Assembly: GCA_964200075.2 (NCBI GenBank)
Contig: CAXNAA020000309.1
Coordinates: 1 to 22,783, forward strand
Direction of reading: 5' to 3'
Length of the DNA stretch: 22,783 bases
DNA from: Sphacelaria rigidula
Lineage: Eukaryota; Phaeophyceae; Sphacelariales
Shown here: positions 1 through 8,400 of the stretch, piece by piece
Numbering within the stretch: position 1 is the first letter of the stretch
Layout of the letters: each line of letters starts with the position of its first letter
Notes under the pieces: generated by a model
Database searches by the model: none
Told to the model about the DNA's origin: nothing
The model's input: the letters and a program-made list of their open reading frames with translations, nothing else
Program-made: the position numbers and the translations under genes

Positions 1-36
1 TATCATTATCATTATTATTATCATTATTATCATTAT
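1..36 (+). repeat. TATCAT/ATT microsatellite
   Basis: Alternating CATT and ATT units from the first base; cut by the window edge. Confidence 0.85.
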
Positions 37-366
37 TTCCGCACATTAGTCCGATCTCGCCAACCCGTGGTCACAGACGTGAGCTCGCCTTTCCAATACC
101 GTCCCTGCTATTCCTTGCCAGACATGTTACCAAAATAATGAAAAAATAAGAAGAACGACGCCACGAAAACCGGTGAGAAGTAGCTCCCCCGAGATCAACG
201 GGGAGAGAAAAGAAAGGAAGACCTATACTCGGATATTCAACCATTTTTCGGATATCCCATCGGTGCACGTGAAGAAATTTCGTATGAGATCTGATGCCAC
301 TTTACCGCTCAACTGTGACAGAAGCCGACTTCTCAGTCAAATCTCCAGGGTAGGTTCACGGGGTTG

Positions 367-470
367 TTAACCCTTAGACCGTGAGGTTAGCCTTCTGTTG
401 AATCGGCACCAATTTCAAGTGAAACAAAGTATGCATGATCCAGCAAGACTAATCTCGCGGTCTAACGGTC
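367..470. mobile_element. Short inverted-repeat element (MITE family M1), copy 1
   Basis: Ends are imperfect inverted repeats: CCCTTAGACCGTGAGGTTAG on the left and, read inward from the right, ACCGTTAGACCGCGAGATTA. The interior carries the family core, TGAATCGGCACCAATTTCAAGTG. Confidence 0.55.
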
Positions 471-1559
471 AAGGCTTTGTGGATGTGTCCTCAACAGCTG
501 GAACCCAAATGTCGGTAAGAATGAACCCCGCAGATGAAAATATGGTTTCAAAGAGTTTTTATCAGTGTTATTCCTTTTCAATATTTTGGAGGCGGTATTT
601 GTGAAGATTAAGCCCAACACAGTACACGAGGCGTCTGATGATACGGAAACTTGACGCATGTGTGGACTGAAGCCGCGGGTAGGTGTAGACGCAGTAGTTA
701 CCGTGAACCAGGGCGTTCTGTGCGCTGCGTGGCTTGAAGGGATGATTATGCACGATGGTGCATTGATTCCGAAAACAAGACCACTTTCTGATGACAGTTC
801 TAGAGGTTAACGGTATGAAATCAGCGCGGAGACAGAAATAGATATTGCCATCCTTGTTGTTGACATTGCTCCGCTGTTGGTCGAGGCTGGCACCAAGGCC
901 GGGAAAACCGCTAGTTTAGGTTTTCCATATGTTCGAGGCAGATACCCCTGAGTTTTATACGCCGTGCCGAGCAAGACGCGGCCCCACAACGCAGCCAAGG
1001 AGATGCGTGTCTTCTGTCAAGGACCACTGTGGACCTGCTCGGGCAGGGGGCAACACCTCCTCCCTTACAGTGCCAGACCTAGCTGGGGCGTTACCACGAC
1101 GGTCTGAAAAATGACAGGGGCAGTTACTGTAGTTTTCTTCTATCATAATAAATCAGATATTCTTCCGTAGTGTGCACCCACGTGAAGATATTTACCTTTC
1201 TCTGGCAGGCGCGTGATCACCCTTGTGCAGAGTTTTCACTTGGTTCTATAATAGAACAGAGTGTGAGTTGCTATTTGTTTTTTTTGCACGAATGGATCGC
1301 GGGTATTTTAGCCCTGTCGAGGCGTGGCTCGCATCGTACAGTCAGCTCTACAGTACTCGTTGTACTGGCACTGGGAACACACAGTGCCAACTTACAGTTG
1401 CACGGATTCATATAATGCAATAAGCGCTTTCTGCATTCGTAGTGATGGGCTCCGCACGACATCATAATGCCACCGAGAACTCGGCTCACCACAACTGTGT
1501 GATGAAGAGTACAAACAAGTCAACAGAGGTATGTCATACTCGGAGTTCCCGGTATGTTT
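471..1559. other. No gene recognised
   Basis: Only short open frames of 60-80 codons on both strands, without motifs, splice-supported extensions or similarity to other parts of the window. Confidence 0.5.
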
Positions 1560-1666
1560 GACCCTTGGACCGCGATGCGGGTAGTCCATCTGGATCACGC
1601 ATACTTTTTTCGAGTGATTGTTGATGCTGACTCAGCAGGTGACCTACCCTCGCGGTCAAAGGGTTT
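1560..1666. mobile_element. MITE family M1, copy 2
   Basis: Left end ACCCTTGGACCGCGATGCGG and inward-read right end AACCCTTTGACCGCGAGGGT are inverted repeats. The interior reads GTAGTCCATCTGGATCACGC, a T-run, then GATGCTGACTCAGCAGGTGA. This is the best-preserved copy and is used as the family reference. Confidence 0.65.
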
Positions 1667-1699
1667 TACCCTTATATAGCGACCCCCCCCGTAAACTAA

Positions 1700-3095
1700 A
1701 AACACGAAGTTCGACACGGAATTCGAAAAAGAGATCAACCAGTGGGAAGAAGCAAATGTAGAGACGTCAAAACAGGAGGATAGTGAGTCGAAAGAACTGC
1801 AGAGATAATTTTCCAGAGGTGAAGTGAAGGAGTGCACAGCTAAAGTCAAGAACGAAAAGGCAGTAGGGGCAAACGGAATAGTGAAAAAAAAATCTGAAGC
1901 ATGGGGGCAAAGAAATGATCACCATGATGGTTACGCTGTACAACTGGATCTGGGAAAACGAGTTCACACCCCAAGAGGTGAAGAGAAGGAGTACTAGTCA
2001 ATCCTTTCAATGAAAGAGACGAGGCTAACCCAGGGAACTATTAAGGGATAACGCTACTGAGTACGGTAGGGAAAACATTCTGTAAGATTCTGAACGATAA
2101 AGGAGGAACGATGCCAGAAGGAGTCGAAAAAATCAGCGTGGGACAAGCAGGTTTCAGACCGAACCGTGGTGGCGTAGATCATGTGTACACACTAGGTAGG
2201 ATTACCCAAGGTAGGAAAGACGCCGGGTTGACCACGTACTGTTCCTTCCTGGACGTGCAAAAGGCTCATGGCAGTGTGGAGAAATGGGCTGTGGAAAAAG
2301 TTGTGGCAAAGTGGGATCGGAGGGAAAGTGTGGAGAAAGGTGGAGAAGATGACGGAATGTGCCAACAGTGCCATGATGCTAGACGTGGAAAAATCGAAAT
2401 ATCTTGATATTTTACAAGGAGGTGCACAAGGATGTACATCATCACCCACTTTGTACAAGGTATACATTGATGACTTGATACTACTAGTGAAAGCAGCGAA
2501 GCAAAGAGTCAAGGTGGGTGAAGATGTGACATCATAATTGATGTTCGCAGATGATTTTGTGGGGATTTCAGGGATAGCAGAGAATGATTGCAACAACAGA
2601 CAGGCAATGCGCTAGAATACGCTAGAAGATGTAGAGTGACAGTGAATGTCAGCAAATGCGCGGTAACTCGTCTGTAACGAAGATGAGAAAAAACCGGTAA
2701 AGTTCAAGTGGAAGTGGAGGAGAGAGGAACTACCGGTTGTAGACCAGAATACGTACCTAGACCTGCCAAAAAGAAGGAACAGATATACCAGTAGTCAGAA
2801 GGAGGAGGAAGCAGATGAACAGAACTGCCTCTGTGGCAATGCATTGGAGAGCAGAAGTCATGTAGTGGCAGAATGTGAACTATACAAGGAGGAACGGGAC
2901 GTGCTAAAGGGGGAAATGCGGGACATGAACGAGGGTGGCATGAAATCGTTTGATACACTAGACAGTAGCGAGAAAACGAAGGCTATACCGAGTGATAAAT
3001 GGTGGCCAGAGACGGCTAAACAGGACGGGGATAAGATATGTAAAAGTTTTTTGTGCAATGTATCGATGAAACGTAAAGAGCGCCCGGAATGTTGA
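1700..3095 (+). pseudogene. Decayed LINE (non-LTR retrotransposon) with RT and C-terminal zinc finger
   Basis: Translation across several frameshifts and stops gives, in order, a thumb-proximal segment (EVKECTAKVKNEKAVGANGI near 1820), GQAGFRPNRGGVDHVYTLGR and the RT motif with the first catalytic Asp (CSFLDVQKAH, near 2245-2270). After a frame change come GLWKKLWQSGIGGKVWRKV, a changed LQGGAQGCTSSPTLY block and LMFADD, the catalytic FADD box, near 2540. The end is a CxC...H...C finger (NCLCGNALESRSHVVAEC) near 2825-2875. The order matches LINE ORF2 proteins of algae and oomycetes. No endonuclease domain was seen, so the copy is 5'-truncated or too decayed. It cannot be functional. Confidence 0.8.
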
Positions 3096-3129
3096 ACGTG
3101 TCTCTAGTAGGAGTAAGAACGATGTTCTG

Positions 3130-3198
3130 TCTCGAAAGGGATGCGTGGTCAGTGGTCAAACGACTAAGACAAGCAACAAATGAGTACGTTCCCCCCCC
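3130..3198 (+). repeat. C-tract element, copy 1
   Basis: A unit of about 65 bp starting TCTCGAAAGGGATGCGTGGT, continuing through GACTAAGACAAGCAACAAAT and ending GTACGTT plus eight C. It begins 35 bp after the end of the LINE at 1700-3095. Three related copies occur in the window. Confidence 0.75.
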
Positions 3199-3972
3199 GC
3201 TGGAAGACTTGAGGTAAACACTCCACGTTTTGGGTTCAGAATAATTCCTTTGAAACAACTCAAAACGCCTACGCTACGGCGGGAGGGACCGCGAGTGCAT
3301 AAGAGACACATGGTTGTGAGAGTCATGGTCATGACACAGACGGTGGTGTGGTTGTCGACCACCTGATGATTACGCCGCATACTTTTGCCGTGCAGTCTGT
3401 AGTGTATCGTGCCGCGGCTGCACGTGCGGTCTGCAGCGTACTGGAGCTTACAGTGTTGAACTTGCCGAGTGTACGCAGCGTGCGCTTGGGTATCGCACCA
3501 TGACTACTGCCACGAACGCCCCTGACTACCGCAGAGCAATTGCTCGGGGAAGGCGGTCGCCTCACCGTCAAAGTATACTTGTCTACATTTACGTGCGTAC
3601 GATACACGTGGCCGCCGCTCGCGTGTTGCGCCATGACGTCTAATACCAGATGGAGCTGTGGAGCTAGTAGGACGCCCAGGCGATACTGAACTGACGGACA
3701 CAGTGTACCGAAGATGCTCGAACACCTGCTTTTCGGTCATATAATCTATGGTTGATCTGGCATGATCAAAATAAGAGTAGAGGGTAGACTGCGAAGGTGT
3801 CTACCAGCTGTCGACCTCTACCGGAGCAAAAGTGCTCATTTTGACGACCGTGATTGATCATAATGATCATCTCGCGCCTTTCGGGCCTCGTGCACGGCTC
3901 ACAATTTTCCGCGGGAAACTTCCTACCACGCATGGTCGACTCCCTGAGCTTCTCCGATGCTCCGCGGAGAGA
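3199..3972. other. No gene recognised between C-tract copy 1 and the C-rich block
   Basis: Short minus-strand frames (up to 101 codons at 3329-3634) lack recognisable motifs. 3370-3640 is somewhat GC-richer. Nothing further can be supported. Confidence 0.5.
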
Positions 3973-4139
3973 CCCCCCCCCCCACCCACCCCCCCCCCCC
4001 CCCCCCCCCCCCACCCCCCCCCCCCCCCCACCCCCCACCCCCCCCCACACCGCCCCCCCTCGCCCTTCTCCCCCCCCCCCGGCGCACCCCCCCCCCCCCC
4101 CCCCCCCCCCCTCACCCCCTCCCTCAAAAACCACCCCCC
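3973..4139 (+). repeat. C-rich low-complexity block
   Basis: About 167 bp made almost only of C, with scattered A, T and a few G; the longest pure run is 25 C (4087-4111). It ends CTCACCCCCTCCCTC, like the C-rich ends of the dispersed repeat and C-tract elements. The long proline or glycine open frames across it on both strands are artefacts. Confidence 0.9.
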
Positions 4140-4269
4140 GAGCTCTGGAAACCCCCGCATGTCTTGGGACTGTCAGCCTGTACAACTGGTCCGAGGCGAC
4201 GCTCGTCGTCTAAGGGTCAACCGTTTGGGAACCCATTGAAGATCCGAAATGATGCCGATTCACAAAAAC

Positions 4270-4357
4270 AAAAATCGTCAGGGTAAGTCACCTGCTGAAT
4301 CGGCGTCAAGTTTACTTGAAAAAACTACGTCTGATCCAGATGGACTACCCGCATTGC
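4270..4357. mobile_element. MITE family M1, copy 3 (reverse, one end lost)
   Basis: The reverse complement reads GCGGGTAGTCCATCTGGATC, a T-run and GCCGATTCAGCAGGTGACTT, closely matching the copy at 1560-1666. The right terminus is replaced by C-rich sequence leading into dispersed-repeat copy A. Confidence 0.6.
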
Positions 4358-4359
4358 CC

Positions 4360-4872
4360 CCTCCCACGCGCCTCAGATTGCCAACTAAGCTGTGAAACAC
4401 GTAACACACAGCGTAAGCTAGGCAGCCAGGTTACTGGCTTTTTGCATGCGTCTTTTTTTGCGATGACCGTGATGGTCGAGCTAGCTGATGTTGTGCGGCG
4501 TGGGAGAACCTCGACTCTGCACAATGAGAATGATCGTACTACGTGGTGTTTGAATGGTGAGGCACCCATGAGGCTGTGTACAGTGTACAACCCGTAGCTG
4601 TCTCTAGAAGTGGCGACACCGAAAAATGAAACAACTCATGTGAGGCTGTCATCAATATGCAAGATGATCATTTCGCTCCGGGCCAAACGATCTCAGCGGG
4701 ATGCAGCTCATCCTCCATTCGACTTGCTGAACACATCACTGCGCTTGGCGCTTGGTGATTGATTGCGAGCCTTGTCCGGCGAAAACCCGGCATGCTTCGT
4801 CCCGTCTTCGTCGGTATGCGAGATCAATAGTCACATGACAACGGCATGCAAGATCATGAGTACCCCCCCCTC
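4360..4872 (+). repeat. Dispersed ~0.5-kb repeat, copy A
   Basis: It shares ordered blocks with 13950-14056 plus 15736-16157: AGCGTAAG, ACTGGCT, GATGGT, CGAGCTAG, ACGTGGTGTTT, AACCCG, GTGGCGA, ATGAAAC or ATGAAGC, GACTGTCAT or GGCTGTCAT, GCGAGCCT, GCATGCTTCGTCCCG, GAGTACCCC or GAGTTTGCCCC. It lies between an M1 MITE and C-tract copy 2 and so runs to within 150 bp of the start codon. Confidence 0.65.
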
Positions 4873-4874
4873 CG

Positions 4875-4939
4875 TCTCGAAAGGGATGCGTGGTCAATGA
4901 TCAAATGACTAAGGCGAGCAACAAATTGTACGCCCCCCC
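4875..4939 (+). repeat. C-tract element, copy 2, in the sulfotransferase upstream region
   Basis: Same unit as 3130-3198, ending GTACG plus seven C, 82 bp before the start codon. It is preceded by GTAC and eight C at 4859-4870. The surrounding poly-C and CTACCCCCTCCC resemble the end of dispersed-repeat copy B (16134-16157), where no such unit is present. The unit may therefore have been inserted into that repeat's C-rich end. Confidence 0.75.
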
Positions 4940-4960
4940 ACTACCCCCTCCCGTGAAACC

Positions 4961-5152
4961 ATGTACTCCTTCCAGGCGTCCGGAAAGCACCCCAGGGGTG
5001 TCATCCAGACAACAGTAGACCATGGACCCGCTGCCCAGATATCACGCACGAGGACGCAGGGTAAGCACTGTCCCCGTGTTGATACTTGCGTACCTCTTGT
5101 TCGCTGCCGCTTTAGCGGCCGCGTCAGCACCTGTGGAGCCGGATACGGATAG
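4961..5152 (+). other. Upstream ATG frame overlapping the sulfotransferase start
   Basis: An ATG at 4961 opens a 63-codon frame, one base out of register with the main start at 5022, and runs 130 bp into exon 1. If the transcript begins upstream of 4961, this would act as an overlapping uORF and could lower translation of the enzyme. The transcription start is unknown, so it may simply lie upstream of the mRNA. Confidence 0.25.
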
Positions 5153-5426
5153 GCCCATCAATAACCCGAGGCGGCAGCATACCGGGCGCTACGGTCCTCC
5201 AAGCTCTCGAGGCTTGCGCGCTAGCAGTAAACATGGCACGGTGGAGTCGAGCCGGAGATCTGCGGGAGGTGTTGACGTCGAGGATGAGAGGGGGCGAGGG
5301 CGGGGTTTGGTAGATGAGGAGTGGTCGGCGTCGGGATCGGCGGTTACGGTGGAGATTGACCAGCCGCCTATTGGAATGTATCCGAGAGCGTCGGACTCGA
5401 CAGTTCTGTTTCTTCACGTCTTCAAG
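5022..5426 (+). CDS. Sulfotransferase exon 1: signal anchor, stem, start of PAPS loop
   Basis: The ATG at 5022 sits in a strong initiation context (gaccATGGac) and opens 135 codons ending exactly at the donor AAG|GTCAGT (phase 0). Residues 1-13 are basic (HARGRR). Residues 17-35 (VPVLILAYLLFAAALAAAS) form a single hydrophobic segment without a clear cleavage requirement, read as a type II signal anchor. Residues 37-120 are rich in Arg, Ser, Gly and acidic residues and look like an unstructured lumenal stem. The last residues, DSTVLFLHVFK, form the beta strand and first half of the PAPS-binding loop, which is completed by exon 2. An out-of-frame ATG at 4961 precedes this start. The C-tract element ends only about 80 bp upstream, so the proximal promoter or 5' UTR is repeat-derived. 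Confidence 0.82.
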
Positions 5427-8400
5427 GTCAGTTTTTGTGAAAGAACCCTCACGCCGCTAGGGTAGTGGAGTTAGTCCGTCTGGATCAATCGTTACCTTCT
5501 TTTTAGGGGAAATCGATGCCGATTGAACGGATGCTTTGCCCTCGCTCTCGTTCGGGTGAAAAGATTGGGGTCAGGGTTAGGGTTAGCCCTGGGGTAGAGT
5601 TAGGCCCACCCCTAGCTTGTGAGCCTGTCCTCGCAACCCTCATCCCGCGTCCAGAGGGTTGCAGTAGTCTTGTTTGGTCATGATACATTGGTTGTCGAAG
5701 TTCGGCAGATGAAAATGGACACAGTTGTGGATGAGATGGACCGCTGTGAATTTGTGAGAGTGCGAAACCACTTCACGTGAGTACGAGGTTCTTGAAAGCC
5801 ACAAAAGTTGCAGGTGAGGACCGGCGGAGAAAATGCGGTTTCAACCGGCGGCAATAGCGTGGACGTCTCGAAAACTCTCTGCTCCCGTTGCGCATTACTT
5901 TGACACCCTGACTAATGGCAACATATTATTACATTGTCAAAACGTGTACTGCGTACAGTATGGACACTTTTGTCGATTGCAACAGAGGCAAAAGTCGATG
6001 ATGCACTCAGTAGTACTACACTTTTTGATGATGTAATATATCTGTAGTCCAGAGTGTGATGATTTTCACATCCATCTTACACCCTCTTTGCATTCCCGAT
6101 CGTTTTGCACGTGTTCACCAACCACTTGAGACAGTGTCTTGGCGCATCAGTTTTCGATCGAAGAAGTGCGGTGGAAAACAAATATGCTGATCTGACAAGT
6201 CGTGATTTCAACCATCTTTAAAATAAACTACGATGGTCGTAATCACAACCCATCAGATCGGAGTCTTCCGTTTCCACCGCACATTTTCGATCGAAAAATA
6301 ATTTGGTAAGACATGGCCTGAGAGTAAACGCCCGGAGGAACAAAACAACACCGGTCTCGGTGTTGTTTCTCCAATGATCGGCATCTGACGCAATCACGAT
6401 ACATGCTCCGGTGCTTCGTTGATCAATAAAACGCGCGGCCTTTTTAGGGGTACTTCGAAACAGGATTTTTCATATAAACATTTGAAACCAAGACGCCGAT
6501 GGACATCCCGCCGTCCGGAGTTTTCAACTGTTGTTCTGTCTCGTCTCGACGGTCGGCCTCGGGCTGATGTGGGCTGTGGAAGTACCATCAGCAGCTGCTG
6601 TGCTGGCCCCGATCTATCACCAGGGAAGCGTGTGCGAACATCGGAATCTGAACCGCGATTTGTTTTTCAGAAGGCGAAGACGTTTCTCATTGAATCAGTG
6701 AGCTAGCTCACTGGTTCGAAGGTCTTCCACGTCCTGGACAAAAAATAACATAGTCAGAGGGTGTACTGTGCAGTATCGACTGTTGCGCATATATACGAGT
6801 ATATATATATGTATATTGGACAGCAAAAGATTCCCTACTGTCTGTACACTGTACACTTTTCGATGGTATAATATATTGTCCACGGTGCGTGCGCTTCCTC
6901 ATCAGCATGCCCGACAATGTATGTGCTGTGTTTCGTCAGGGTTCCATATGTAAGCAGGCATCGCTTACTCTCTGCACGCTGGACACTGCGTAGTTTTACA
7001 AGTGTTCTTGCGAAATAGGGTTTTACTTGTTTTGTTCCTCTCGACATTTGTTTTCATTTGATTTAACAACGGTTCAAGATGTACCAGGTGATGAGAGATA
7101 TCTGTTTGTGCAAGTTGCATCTGTACCCACGACGTCACACTCCCGTTTATGCAAAAAAAACACACGTCCCCATTCAGCGCGTTACAGTTTGCAGCGCCCA
7201 TGCACAGCACAGTACAGTACAGTGACGGCATGGACCCTTGTGATCGTGAGGAAGACACACGAAATATCGGCAGAGGCGTTTGTTCGGTGAGACCCGTGAG
7301 CCCATCCAGCAGCCAAAATGGTGTCAGTCTGGTCCATTTTAATTGACGATGTTGTTTCGGAAACTCCAAAATTGTCGGCACTACCGAGGTACCTGATTAC
7401 TTTCGAATGTTTGCGAACGCCACGGGTTGATCACAGGGCAGCTCTCCGAAGTGCTCCATTGCAGTCCCAGTTTTCCGAACTTGTCCAAAAACGAAGCTTC
7501 GGTGAAAAACCTCAAGTCGCTTCATTCTCGTGTTCACGCAGAGTCCGAACACTCTGACTATCTCTGAGATCTCTACAGGAAAAAACTTTGTCGGAAATAT
7601 AATGGGCCTCAGTGATTGTTCGGTACTTGGTGAAGTTCTGCCGCATCCGCGCTGATATTGCTACTGTTGTTGTCCTTCGACTGAACCGTTGTCGGCGCCT
7701 GTTTTTTTGTAAGAGATTATTATAGTGTCGCTTGCTTCGGTCCTGCCCCTTACATTTCACGATGGCACTCGACTCGACACTGATGAAGTACAGTCTTTCA
7801 GAGGAGCCGAAAGTAAAGTGCCTCTCGCAGTTGAAGACGGGGAGCACACATGGTGTGTACTTTTTTCTGGTGTTGACGTTTTTTCGGATATCTTTCTTTG
7901 ATGATGGTCATACCCGCTGTCTGATGCTCGATATGTTTGACATATCACTACGGCGATGGGCAGCACCTCGACACCCCCGCCGCACGAGCAACCTCACGTC
8001 TCGAACTATTCGGCGGCGCCCTTGAAAATGAGGTTGGCGGCACGCCGCCGCCGACGGTGTTTTTTTTTCGGCGGAGCGCTAGCGCCGAAAATGCCGAATA
8101 TCCGGTGCGGCCGCAGCAGCACCGAATTTTATTTTTGCGAGCACTGAGAGTGACGCACACTCAGCGTCTTCCAGGCGCTTTGTCACTTATTGCCGAATAA
8201 GAAGCTGGCGAAGAATATGATTGGGAAAGTCGAACGATGGAACTCGCTTTTGCTGGAATGACACGTCGACTCACGTGCGGCGCGCTTACGCTGCCGTACA
8301 GACTAATCACTTCGTTAACGGGAACTTTCGCGGAACATTCCATGTTGAGAGCACTTTGCCCGAGGGTTCTCGTATGCTGTGGTTGCGGTCAGGGTGAGAG

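Noticed and set aside
3766-4286. Overlapping long proline-rich (+) and glycine-rich (-) open frames
   Set aside because: They are a by-product of the C-rich block; stop codons cannot occur in nearly pure C or G, and no flanking coding signal exists.
5573-5587. Telomere-like AGGGTTAGGGTTAG
   Set aside because: Only two units within a fragment of repeat R3; too short to call an interstitial telomere.
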